NCBI GenBank assembly: GCA_020746105.1 | Contig: CM036630.1 | Location: 12,485,840 to 12,549,839, forward strand | Origin: Trogon surrucura | Lineage: Eukaryota; Chordata; Aves; Trogoniformes; Trogonidae | DNA: 64,000 bases | Reading direction: 5' to 3' | Shown: positions 11,222 to 23,460 of the stretch, piece after piece | Layout: each line of letters begins with the position of its first letter | Numbering within the stretch: position 1 is the stretch's first letter | Translations under genes and position numbers: made by a program | Notes under the pieces: generated by a model | Seen by the model: only the letters and a program-made list of their open reading frames with translations | Database searches by the model: none | What the model was told of the DNA's origin: nothing

Positions 11222-13710
11222 AGCATCTCCTGCTTTTTCACTTCTTTAATGAAGCAGGGGAAGGAGACAGTGCAAGGGAGTATTCCAGATGCTTAGCCAG
11301 CAGGATGAAGGACACAGCAAGCAGAACGAACTGTCGACTGAAGTCCAGAGGAAAATTAACTTATGACTGAGATCTTTGGCAAGAGAAGAGAAAATATGCA
11401 TTGCATCCTGTCCTGTCTGTCCTTAACATTTCCCCCGAGCTGGATCACTCTTGGCCCACCTTTAAGGAAAGGAGCCTGTAGCCCACAGGCAACTTGGAGC
11501 TGGTTTGAACCATAGTACAAATAAAACATGCCTACGTTTAAGATTTTCCTACCCCTCCGCTCTCTACACTTTTCCCTGATTGTTAAAGCCTGGTATTTTC
11601 TCTGTTGTACTCCACACAAGCGTCACTCCTCATGAAAACAGAAAGAAAAAATATAGGGCATTTGGTATAATCTGCTTTCTTAAAATTAGTAATTACCACG
11701 GTGAGTGCAGTCGCTGGCGTTACTAGACTAATTCGTTTGTGTCATGCTATTATTGGGCCTTAAATGTCTGTTTTTCAGGCTGTTTTTCAAAAATAAAATG
11801 CTTCAGCATAAAAGGCAGTCAAACAAGTGGGATGATTCAACCCACTCAGGGAGCTATATATTTCTCCTCTGCTCCATCAGTACTGCTGAATTGTAGTTCC
11901 CAAAGCAACCAAGCCTCACTCTTCAACCTCAACCTTACATCTGCCAAGGAAACGGCTAAGAAGAGCTTTACGCTGAGTTCTGTACTCGCTAATCCTTATT
12001 CCACAGCTGCTTGTTTCCACAAGAGGGCAGAGGATGGGATCTGCCGTGTGCTGACTCCTGCCATGTTATATACAGCAACTGATTGCCATAAAGTGGCATC
12101 AGCCATGCGTTATTCCCCTATAGCACCACAGTATTCTTTACCCACAGTGTTATGATGATATACAGCGCGTTGGATCACTTGTCTGGCTCATGCACTGTAT
12201 ATCAAAGCCCCAAGCCCCAGGCTTGCAACACTGCTCTCTGTTATCTGACTCTCTGCAGCCCAAACTGAGGTCCAGGCTACCCAGAATGGAAGCACCAGGT
12301 AGTGAAATACTTGCCAGAGTTTTGGGCAGCCATCAGTTCCCCTTTCTTTGCTCCACATCTACTAGTACAAGCAGCAAGATGTGAACTAATGGCTGGATTT
12401 TATTATGAAATGCTTTCTTACTCCTTCCCTTAAAATAAATAAAAATAAAATGTAAGCAATCCTATTTTCAGCAAGAGAAAAAGCTGCTGTCATGATGGTA
12501 TGGTGTATAATGGAATACAGTAGCAATGTATTTCATTATGATTCAGTGTGTTTTCATGTTAGTTGCCAAGGATTCAACGGCTTAATGTGAATTCTAAAAT
12601 AAGATTAGTATTCCACATAAAATACTTTTGAAATACGTGTATTTCCCTTTTCATTGTAATGAGCCTCAGTAAATGCACAGTACTGCTTGGGGGTATGATT
12701 CGAATTCAGCAGGGACACAGCTAAATACAGCCATTTGGGACCAGAGTCCTATCTGGGCACATAAACGAGGAGGACACAGACATGTGGGTCAGGAAGTTTG
12801 CTTTGCAATGGGCTGCACAGCCATCAGAGCCACAGCATAGGAGGTCTGGCCAAAGAAAGAGAGCATGTTTCTGCAGCCTTCAGCTTTTACAGGACTTTCC
12901 AGGACACAAGTTTGCACGTGTTGCCCCATCTCAAGTGATTCATCTTCTTCCATGCTCTAGAGCAGTGACCACTCCATCATCCAAACATCACCAGCAGCTC
13001 CAGTGCTGCCCTTACTTCATTCATCTGAATTACTGCAGCAACTAATCAGGCCCACATCATTTGCCTTTTTCTACCTTGACATTTATCTTATTAGTCAATT
13101 GTTCTCTTAGGTCAGTGAGGCTGGAAACAGCCAAGAATCTGGGCTTGGACACAAGTGAAAAATCGGTATCCAGCAGAGCAAATTTTTCTGGTCCTTCACA
13201 GAAATGCGAAACACTGACATTGTATTTTGGCAAAGCAGATAGAAGATGACACAGCACAAACCCAGTGCTAAGAAAAGAACTAAAAAGAAAAAAGAAAAAA
13301 ATTGTATTAAATAATCTCTTCTGGTCCAAGCTTAAGGCTACATCTACCTCCAGACTATAGCCAGGTGAGGAGAGACCTGGAGCAGCTCCCTTGCAGGCAG
13401 GCTGCAGCAGCACAGCCCAGCAGAAGCCTCACATATCCCACTGTAATGCACAGATAGGCATTACTGGAGGGGCTTCTTAGCTGAGGAGAAACTGGCTCCT
13501 CCATGAAGCCCCATGCCGCTGCAGTGGGCACTGCCCCACCAGCCTCCCTGCACACAACCAGCAGCTTCCAAAACCCTCCCACTTTCTGGCAAGCACCTCC
13601 TGACACCTGGGTTAAAATGGTGATGGTTCAGCACTGTCACATCACAGGATCGAGGAGCTGTGGGGTCTGTGATACGCTGAGCACACGTGCACACTAAACA
13701 CATGTACCTG
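11222..13710. other. non-coding, unassigned open frames only
   Basis: A 138-codon plus-strand frame (11739-12155) and a 118-codon minus-strand frame (13057-13413) are present. Neither resembles a known protein, and the second ends in low-complexity phenylalanine codons from an A-rich tract. The GC content rises from about 13350 toward the hairpin. Confidence 0.45.
12017..12030 (+). promoter_or_regulatory. CTCF-like site
   Basis: CCACAAGAGGGCAG matches the CTCF core (CCASYAGRKGGCRS) at all but one or two positions. CTCF is the vertebrate insulator and loop-anchor protein. Occupancy cannot be judged from sequence, and one match is expected by chance every few tens of kilobases. Confidence 0.35.
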
Positions 13711-13762
13711 CAGCCCTCTCCGTCTCTCCTGCAGAGGGGACAGGGAGAGACGGAGAGGGCTG
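13711..13762. repeat. perfect 19-bp inverted repeat (hairpin)
   Basis: CAGCCCTCTCCGTCTCTCC (13711-13729) is the exact reverse complement of 13744-13762, with a 14-base loop between them. A G.T pair can extend the stem inward by one. The stem is pyrimidine-rich on the left and purine-rich on the right. It lies 73 bases upstream of a CR1 copy but is not part of the CR1 3' end as I know it. It could be a recent template-switch duplication, the stem of a structured RNA, or a cruciform-prone site. Confidence 0.9.
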
Positions 13763-13834
13763 GTCCAGTGGGAACCACCCATTGTGCAGCGTAGCCACAC
13801 ACCCTGGCAAATCCTTAAACCTGTTCTAGGGTCA

Positions 13835-13955
13835 CCTGGAATGGTGCTTTGAGAAACCTGATCTAGTGGAAGATATCCCTGCCCATGGCAAGGGAATTGG
13901 AATTAGATGGTCTCTAAGTTCCCCTCCTACCCAAACCATTCTATGATTCTATGAT
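13835..13955 (+). mobile_element. CR1 LINE 3' tail, relatively well preserved
   Basis: The copy contains GAAACCTGATCTAGTGGAAG, then ATATCCCTGCCCATGGCA, then GGAATTGGAATTAGATGGTC. It ends with CCAAACCATTCTATGATTC and a further TATGAT. These are the standard blocks of the avian CR1 3' untranslated region, and the octamer end is intact, so this is one of the younger CR1 copies here. Only about 120 bases are kept, so it is a strongly 5'-truncated insertion. Confidence 0.9.
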
Positions 13956-16900
13956 CTCTTTAACTTTGCCAGTGGTCCTTCCTTCTGGGACTATGCTGGA
14001 GCTGAGGCACAGCAATGACAGCAGCCATTCCTAGCAGCCACATAAAGAGTGAAACTTCCCTTTTCCCCCTGCTCTAAGCCCAGCTGCAATGCTCTCCTCT
14101 GGGCAGGGTCAGAGCTTCCCACAAAGCACCAAAGCAGCCACAAGAACAAACAGGCTCTGAAGTTTGTGAGAAAGAGTCACCCTTTGCAGGGCACAGCAGT
14201 GCCAGCACCTGCAGGTCTCACATCTCCAGTGCTCTGCAATGTCACATCTTTGCTTAACAGTAAGAAAAACCTTTCAAAATTCAGCTCGTAGTGGGACCAC
14301 CCATGGTAAGAAAAATGACTAATCCCCAGAGTTATGAAGTAGCCATGACTTTCTGACAACCTTACTCCCAGGAGACCTTTTTTGTATTCCTCTCCTGTTT
14401 TCTTTTTCTCTCCTCATTTTTTATGACTGTATAAAATGTTTATTGAGTGGACTTCAGGTCCAAAGCTGAAGGGTGATGTATTCCTAGATAATGGCCTTTT
14501 TAAAGAACTGGTTAGAAAATAGGTGACAACATTAAGTAGTAAAATAACTCTGTAATTAGTGGGAGTCATATGGGGACATATACTGGAGCCAGAAGAATGC
14601 TGGAAAGAGAGCAAGTGGGGAAGACAATATGTAAAGGAAAAGGAGAAGGAGGCTGATGGGTGAAGAAAAAGTATCTGGAAAGACCTCAGAGATGTGCAAT
14701 ATCCAGGAAGCAGAGCAGGATGGCAATGAGTGCTGTCTGTGCCAGCATTCCCGCGTCCGGTGAAAGGGCCAGATCAGCCGTGACTTCTGTAAACGCAGCA
14801 CATTGATAAACCAACAGGCATCTCAAGTGACCTCCCATAATTTAGTTAGTCACTTGATCCCTCACATGAGGGGACAATAAATTGAAGTGCCGTATCACCG
14901 AGCCCATGACAGAGCAGAAAATATTGTGACATTAACTCCATTAGCTCCTTCCACCGCTGGAATGAGAAATCCGGGCAATACTCTGTTGCTGGCGTGGACT
15001 GTGCTGAGCTTAGATGTTAACTCAAGGCAGCTTCCATAGGGGCCTTAAGACTGACTTACATAGGTTAAAAAAATGTAAATTCACAAGTCTGAGTCCTGGT
15101 ATAAACAAGAGCAGGATTTTGACCTGTATCTTTTAGACAGAGAAAACAGTACCCATGACATCTCCACAGCTCTCCACACTCACTGACAGTTCTCTGGACA
15201 GGCAGAACACAAGCATTTTCCTAAGCTTGACAAATATCTGTCCCAAACATTACTGCACATATTGGACCTATGCACAGCAAGAAAAGCAGCCTGGCCACAA
15301 TGAGTAATTATGGCAGAATAGGATCTCGTTTGGCTCTCTGGCAACACTACGCAATGGACAATGTTTAATTAGAACTATATTGACTCATCCTTCAGTCCTG
15401 AAAAAAAATAGAGATTTGTCTAAATTACTGTGCCTATGCATACAGACGTGAGATAATTAGGCTGCTGCAGGACACCCTGGTCCCACGTTTCAGGCTGTTC
15501 TGCCACTCATCCCATGTCACCCACGGATGTGCAGGCACAACCGCTGAGATTTGTGTCACCTTTAAAGTGGCCTTAGGCAAGGCGTTGTACACACAGGGTG
15601 AAAAAAAGCAGGTGAGCACAAGTTCTTGGTATGAGAAGTTATTAAAATAAATGCTGAGAGAGAAAATAAATGTGTTTTATAAGAAGACATTGTATTTTAA
15701 CACAGCAATTTATTAACTGAGCCTGCAGAACAGATGCGATTGATCCAATGACAGGGTGTCAATACTCAGTTATTTTGTGCTGTAATAATTATGTTTCCCT
15801 CTGCTCTAGCCTACGTTGCATTTAATGGAAGTTTACAGATTCAGGGGAAAAGTGAGTTCAGATTACTCTGATTTCTACTTTCTAGTTATTTAAATATGTT
15901 TTCCTACAGTGAATTTGCTTGTTGAAAAACACTGACTTGAACAGCTAAAAATATTTTCTCAAAATGGGTTTGTTTCAGAAACTGAAATGGTTCATTGTTA
16001 TAAATTGGCATCTAATATCTTCAGGGGTTTTATAACTACAGAGCCTTGACCTAATCTGTCTTTTACAGATTTTTTTTCAAGTTAAGCATTAAAGTGAATT
16101 AATTAGAAACTTGAGAATAGTTATTGGGTTTCGCTCTTTTTTTTCTAGGGAGCTGTCATAAAAAGAAAACATTTTCATTTGTGTTATTTTCCTCATTCAT
16201 ATTTAAAAACCCTCTGCATTAAAAAAAAAACAACTTGCAAAAGTTTTATCTTCTCTTTTTAGGTTTCAGTGGAAAACAGAATTTTCAACCACTGCTGGTG
16301 AAGTCAACTGTCTTGTTCAATGTAAAGCATGGACAGGAGGAGAATGATGAGCAGGAGAGATTTTATCATATGGCAAGTTCTACTTGTCCGTTCTTTAATT
16401 TCTCACATTATCCACAGACTTCTTGAACTAATTAACCAGAAGCATAATTTATCCATGGCATAACTTTACTGGCATTGCATCAAGGATTGCATTCAGCCCA
16501 TTCGTGCAATACCAAGAAGCACAGTAACTCCCTCAGATTTGGTATGAGAAAAATACACTCTTATTACACTGATAGATATACCCTGATTATACTGACATAT
16601 ACGCTAAATTATTTTCTTCCCAGAACAACCATAATATAACTACTCATTCCACAGCTGTCATCTCTCATTTAGAGAAGTGTGTACCCAAAGTATTGCATTT
16701 CTATGGTCATTAAAACTAAAGGGTATTTTTCCAGTTGTCTATAGCAGAAGTTGAGGCAGAACTTCCAACCTGGATGTGGCCTGGATGCCATTCTCTCTCT
16801 TCTAACCGTGGTTCCTACACCATTCTAAGCTAAAAGCAGCATTTTGCCTCTCCTACTAAATTTTATAATGATGTACTACAACACTGAAGGGCTGGAATAC

Positions 16901-19900
16901 ACCATGCCAGAACTGGCTGCTAGAAACATTCTTTTAAATGTTTTGAGATAAAACGTATTACTCAACCAAAAGGCACTTCAGTATTTTACTTGACTCAGAA
17001 ACACCTTATTTTAGCCAGAACGAGAGAAACTGTCTAGTTTCCATTATTGTGTAAGCCATTACCAAGGTTCAACTCTAGAGCATAATCACCGGCATGCGAG
17101 CTGTGGTACCTGCAATTTTGCAGGTGTAGATCAGCCCCTCACAGATTTTATGAGTTGTTACTCTGAATCAAAACCCAGGGACACACGAAGACTGAAAGCC
17201 TTCGAGTCCATCTTCAGCTAAAATAGGAATCTGAATATTCAACATAGATCCATTTGTTCACCTGCTGGTATGGTACCACATTTGCAGAGCTCTGTGGAAA
17301 ATTTAATCAAAACCTTATAATCTAGCTGGTTTGTACCTGTGCAGAACAGTTCCTCTACCAAAACTGCTTTGGCCATTGTGCTCAAACTCCAACCTTAAGA
17401 AACAGCGTAAACGGCCTCTCTGCCATCCTGTCTTCCACTGGGCTTAGGAATCGGAAGAAATCAGTAATTCCTGGAGCTGGAGAGGATTCAGTGCTTTGCG
17501 CCTTTATGCCTGCTCCCAAAAGGATTACAGCGTGTATCCAAACCCGGCTTCATTTATGGCTCAGCTGGGGTCCAGAGAGGTGCTTTTAAAACAATGCTGC
17601 TTTCACCTTCTCTTTAGACCTTCTTAGCACGAGTCTTTTGAAGACAGAAGCTGTGTTGCCTTTTCCTCTTAGCTTTCTCTGTATATTGGTTTATGCACCT
17701 GCTGCTAAGGTCTCCCTTGTTCTTTTGCCGGAGAATCCTTGACTTTGAAGGATAAGAACACCACCCTGCTACGAAGGACACCGAAGAAATCCGCAGTGGT
17801 TTTTTTGCTGCTTTCGTAGGTAAAACTGACCTAGATACCACAAACAGCAGGAGGAGAAAAATGCAAATACCTCCCTGTCTATATAAAACTATTCAACACA
17901 ACAGAAAACTAAGGGATCTGAAAGGTGAGGGATGATTTATAAGTGAAGATGTGGGAATATTCACTTTCCATTTCCCCAGCTGTGGATTTCTGATGCTCAC
18001 AGCTGTGTCCTCTTTTTCACTGTTTGAACTGCTGTCTCTACAGCACAAGTCCCCTGACTTTTTTTCTTCCTTCTAAAATCTTTGTTTCAGCTGGCTGTTT
18101 CTTATTAAGCTCCCCCCAGAGATATATGTATTTTTAAGATATTAAGATAAAGAAAGAAAACCTAAAAGACACCATGTGTCTGCACTCGGGCATGTGGCAA
18201 ATCCTGTCTCAAAAACACTCTTTCCCCTTTTGTTTTTTAATGTTTGCAGAGGTGAAAAAAAAAACCTTTCCCATTTTAGAGGCTTATAGCTCTGAACAAA
18301 TGTTGCAATTATGCTTCTCAAACACAGATAAGTGACAGGTGAAAAAAAATTAAACTCACTTAGGCAAGGCAGGTTCAGAATATCTGTAATGAACTGAAAT
18401 CACTTCAGTGAGTCCCCCCTTTTGGTTCAAAAGCTCAGAAATCACAACTGTTAGAGCTTTACCTGCATTTTTTTCAACACGTAATTCAGCTCCAATTTGT
18501 GACATGTCTCATGTCAGCTAGATTTTTAACTCATATGTCTGTTAAAAAGGATGCAGCCAGTGCTGTACAGTTGGTCAGTGATACAGATCATTTGTGCCTT
18601 TGTATCATTGCCACTAGTCAGCTGGAAACTCAGAAAAAAAATCTGAGGAATACACAGGGTACTCTGGATCCCTCTCCAGAGGCCAGCACCAATACATCTA
18701 GCACAGGATCAACTCTTTGCAATACTTTTAAGCGGTTCAAGTTCACTCACAAAAGACTACTTTTACTTCAGGGCCACCACTGGGACAATCACAGCAGCTC
18801 CAAGCAAATATTTCAATCATCCCCATCCACGCCAGCTCTGCAGGAGCTATTTTGAATCTGTACCGGTGATGTGATCAGTCACATTGCCCAGCGTGGTCCC
18901 ACCGTGCCACAACAAATGGTGCTGAGGACACCAGGAAGGTCCATCCACCTTTCCTGTGACCCCCTTTAACCGCAACCCCAGAGGAGCCAAGCTGTGCTGT
19001 GCAAAACCTACAAGACCTTTAAACAGGGGCTGCTGTGTGAAGGCAAAGTATCTATCGCTGTTTAAGTGTCAGCCAGAGGGTAGATTTTGCTTTGGTAGAG
19101 GAAGAAAAGCAGTTGCTGATGAGCCTTTACCAGTTACCTCTCCTCCTCCTTTTTACTGCAAGTTACTGAGGATAAATATGGTGAAACAATTTAAAATAGC
19201 CTTTCATTACCTCTTGAGCACTTGCTTTATGCAACTTAGCCAAGGCACCGTGATTCTGCCCATTCTGCTTTCGCATAGCCCATCACCCATGACTTCAGAG
19301 AGCTTTTCTTTCAGCCTTCCCTCTTATTTCCTCTAGAATGAAAACTTGCAGACCTCTAGAAGCTGCATTCCCAGGAGTTCAAGGCAACACTCAATCCCTT
19401 TTAGTCCGGCAATGGGGAATTTTAAGTTCTATTAATTGGTCAAGTGACTGCTAAGCTGACTTCACCATCCCAGCACACAGGTTTGTGCCCTAAACTAACA
19501 CCCCAGAATAAGCCATAATTCAATTTCCAGGCTCTGCTTCCACCTTTGAACTGAGACACATCGATATCCCAGCAGGAAAAGTTGGACATGCAGGGCTGAC
19601 CTCAATAACAGTTTTTACATCCTTCATATAAAATATTAAGTATTCCAAACAAACCCATATCTTCATAAGCTTAATTAGTCTACAATAGTATTCCACACCA
19701 TGAGCTTGTAAAAGTTTTAAAGTTAACTACAGATGATACATATTTGATGCAAACCACTGTAACTTGATAATAAAAAGATTAGTTATAGAGCTATAAAAAT
19801 GTTATGTCAGGGTTTTACAGCTGATCATTAATATTGTAAAATGTAGTTATGTTTTTATGCTTTGTTGGCTGACAAAAACATCCAGAATCTGAAGGAGACC

Positions 19901-21380
19901 AGGAACTTTCTTTAATCCCTATTAATGAGTCTTAAATTGACCCAATCAGAGAAACATCTTCTTAAGAGCAATAAATATTACAATACTTCTGCAGTCTATA
20001 GTAGTCCTTATAAATAGGTTAGTAATCAGCACAGACCTCAAAGTCAAAATACACTATCTCCATTGGGTATGTAGTTGCTATGGTTCAAAAGAAAGCAAGA
20101 TCTGACATCAGGAACAAAAGAAAGATCTTCTGTTTGCTTTTTTTGTAATAAATTTAGAATGGCCTTCAACAGTCAAAAGTAAAACACACCAAGCTCACTG
20201 GGTGGAGGTTTGCACTGGGGTGGAGGACAGACGGGTACGACAGTTACTAAACAGCAGTGGGAAAAGTAAACAGACAGGAAACCACTGGAAATTATGACTT
20301 TTTAAAGGTTGTGTGGAAATGCTGACAGACATCAGGATTTGCACACACAGGAGCCCTCAGGAAAGCAAATCCAAATTAACTTTTGAAATTCATCCCTTTA
20401 CTGTATTAGCCAGAATCATGGCCACTTTTAAGCTCTGATTAGGAGTGGATGTTCTGGAATTCATCTTATTCTCTTTGGAGGTGAATAACACCAAATATAT
20501 TCAAAGCCCCTCGCAATCGTGAACTGCAAAACCCACATGCAGCTTTACTGGATTAAGTTAATTCACAGGTGTAACTATTTTGTAAAAAGTCTGAGCATCT
20601 CCATGTGGCCAAGGGCTCATCAGTGTGTCATGGTGCTTCCCACACTGCCCAACCTGGCCTCGCTTCCCTTTCGCTACTGCAAAAATAACTCGCATTTTAC
20701 TTTTCCTGGAGTATCCACAGGAAACTTACGGAGCCCTCAAGCCTACGATCTGTATTTTTCTGCACTATTAATAACAATGTGCTGAAACAACGAAAGACCT
20801 ATTGAACTCCTGCAGGATTATGGGAAAAAGGAAAGTGATTTTTTTTTAAGCTGCATTTTAAATCAGCTCATTACACATATTGTTTTATTTTATTTTGCTC
20901 TGCATGACATCAGCATTCTCTATTATTTGCTATTCACTGGAGGTTAAAACATCCAAATGGATCCTGCTTCCAAGGCCTACGGTCCAAGTTGTGATTTGGT
21001 TAAGGAAGAGTGGCCAGATTTTCTCCTGGAAAAAATCCATTCAAAATCAGAAAAATTACTCATTCCAACAGATAATTCTGCTTGGAAATGACAATTTCTT
21101 TTAAACTAATTTAGCAGAGGGTTGTGCAAATCCAAAAGAATTTCCACTGACTAGGAGAGTTTTAATATAAAATCAGAATAAAACCTGCATTTTTTCCCCA
21201 AGAGGCTCCTCATTTTCATTTGCATCAAATGCCTGAAGATATTTGCCACGTGTAATCTAGTTTACAATTATTTTCCCATTCTGCTCTTTTGCAGGTCTGT
21301 GGGCTTTTTTTCTCCTGAAGAAGTCCAAGACTGGAAAATGGACAGAAGCAGGGCTGTGCAAACATTTTCCTCATTACCTT
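13956..21380. other. long non-coding stretch, no gene seen
   Basis: Only unassigned open frames occur, the longest being 118 codons (18499-18855) and 126 codons (18956-19336), both plus strand and without recognisable domains. AT-rich sequence at about 15640-16230 contains clusters of TTTAAAT, TAATTA and TTATTTA and could include regulatory DNA. No interspersed repeat was recognised by eye. Confidence 0.4.
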
Positions 21381-23066
21381 ATCCTGTCCAACTTAGAAAA
21401 AGGATTCTGGAAGGCAGAGAAACATCCATTTAAGGATGAGGAGTCTGCCCCAAGCGTGTAGCTGGGCTGCACTGGAGAAGGGATGGGTCGGGGGCGACAG
21501 CGACATGGGCAGACGCGCTGGAAGGCACGACCTGGTGCTGGTCTCCCCGGCAGCGTATCTGCAAAGCTCTCAGGGAGGAGGATGAGGGCAAGTGCAGAGG
21601 TAACCAGCAAAGTCTTTGTATTAAGAGGGATAGGAGCAGGCTACTGTGGAATCAAATCCTGCAGCAGTGTCAGGAAACCGTTGTACTCAGAGAAAATCTT
21701 TCCAATCTCTTAAGCCAGAAGATCCTCTATTTTACTTTATGCCTTGATTTTGAGCTAGTTCAAGATTTCAGATGGAGGAAATTGTGGGGACTGGATTAAG
21801 TGCCATGCTTGGTTTTTCCCCTTAAATCACGAGCATGAGATGATGAACACACAGATGTTTTCTAGTCAGAGCTATCTGTGGCTTCAAAACACTGGTAATT
21901 GGTGAGCCTAAATTATAAATAACAAATAAATATCTACTTTGAATGAAAAACTAGAAAGCCTTTATCTTAATAGATAAGAGATGTCACAAGTCAGCCCTAC
22001 CAGGAGACAAAAACTTATTACCTCTGAATTATCACAGTTAGAGAACCTGCTGTAATATCTGCTAGAAAAAGCTCACCAAACCAGAGGACAGTTAATACGG
22101 GTTCAGTGCCAGGGACCACAGACACCTGCCTCTGCGCACAGTACACGGAACAGCAGAGGACCAGCCTGCAACTCATGTCACAGAAGGGGAAATCTTGCAG
22201 TCACAATCCTGTCACCTGCATCCCAAGCGCTGAACACGAGAGGACTGAAATCCTCCACGCCTGCTGCCACCATGAGCAGGCACTTGTGAGAGGTAAGTCT
22301 GAAGATGGAAGATACAAAGTGCAGTTGAGTTGCAGAGAGAGAACTACAACAATCCGGACGAAGATACAAAGTAGGAATATATCCATGCTGCATGGTCAGA
22401 AGATGCACCTATCAATGCCAAGACTGGCCATACATATGCTGTGAGCACTGCATATAGAAACACACAAACCTGTTGTCATCTTAAAAAAAAAAAAAAAAAG
22501 AAGTAATAATCAATAACCTTAAACTTACACCTTGTTTCATCTGCCTTTTACTGTTAGGGGTGCGTGATATAAATACAACTGCACAAAAGAAAAACTGCAA
22601 TGTATATGGCAGTGAATGATTATTGGTCATTGACATCTTCCCCTGATGCCCACGCCAGTCTGTCTGCAGTAGATCTCCATGTGAGGTCAAGGGGTTATCC
22701 AGAACAACACAACTAATCTAGAAACATAAGTATTTCCATTTCTCATACAGCTACATTTAAAAGAAAAGTTCTGACAGCTTATATTTCATGTCCCTACTGC
22801 CTTTTCTTTTTTTCCAGCTTTCGGTCTTAAGTATTTTTTGTCACTCTCCTTAGAATGAGTTACATGTGGCAAACATAGTCAGTGTGTTTGGACAAAGTTT
22901 CCCAGCATGGTTGAAAAAAAAAAGAAAAGCTTTTAAAAACTTATACTTGAAGATTTAAGGTGAATACAAACAGCAGGCTGGGTCCTAGTCCTGGGCTTTA
23001 TACAGCGTGGACATGGCTGAAATGATCTTTAAAAAGGAGATTTCTGTTCTGAGCTCCTTTTAAAAG
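21381..23066. other. non-coding, with a small CpG cluster
   Basis: Roughly seven CpGs crowd into about 100 bases near 21484-21570, well above the surrounding level, but no promoter element accompanies them. A 112-codon plus-strand frame lies at 22106-22444. A run of 17 A residues lies at 22483-22499. Confidence 0.4.
22483..22499 (+). repeat. poly-A tract (A17)
   Basis: Seventeen consecutive A residues. The upstream 350 bases hold an unassigned open frame, but without flanking direct repeats I do not call a retrocopy. Confidence 0.9.
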
Positions 23067-23460
23067 ATGTTACTTCCTCGCCTGTGCACAGTCTACGTGC
23101 CACAGCGATGGAGATGTTTTAACTTCCTGCGAGGGAACGGAGCGGTTCGGGAAGAAGGGGCCGGGCTGGTTCACTTTGGAGCGAATCAGGGAAAGAAAGA
23201 GGCTGGGAGCTGTGTGCTCAGGGCATCCCAGAAGTTAAGTCCTCAAAACACTTTGTGTTTGCAAATGAGGCGTTTACAAACAAAGAAAACGGGGGCTGTT
23301 TACTCACCTCCCTTTGGGGAGGCGGTGGCTCGGGCGCAGGAGGGCTGTCATCTCTCATTACCCGGGAAGGGTCTGCAGAAGCTCCAGCTTCCCTGCACCT
23401 GCTCTACCCACCACGACCAGGATGCCAAACCTCTAACACGAGCGAAGTGAAGGGTGTATA
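23067..23460. promoter_or_regulatory. CpG-enriched patch with a minus-strand splice donor
   Basis: About 400 bases are richer in GC and CpG than their surroundings (for example GCGAGGGAACGGAGCGGTTCG near 23129-23149). Two long frames overlap on the plus strand (127 and 106 codons). On the minus strand, GGGAG|GTGAGTAAAC gives a near-perfect 5' splice site at about 23311. Together these could mark a minus-strand promoter and first exon of a non-coding transcript. No TATA box or known exon was seen, and the patch is too small and weak to call a CpG island with confidence. Confidence 0.2.

Noticed and set aside
11739-12155. 138-codon plus-strand open frame
   Set aside because: No family resemblance, no splice or polyadenylation context, and Ser-rich composition typical of chance translation.
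15070-15125. Old repeat fragment (TGTAAATTCACA and AGCAGGATTTTGACC)
   Set aside because: It is reminiscent of an old reptile/bird repeat, but the blocks are too short and the order too uncertain to call.
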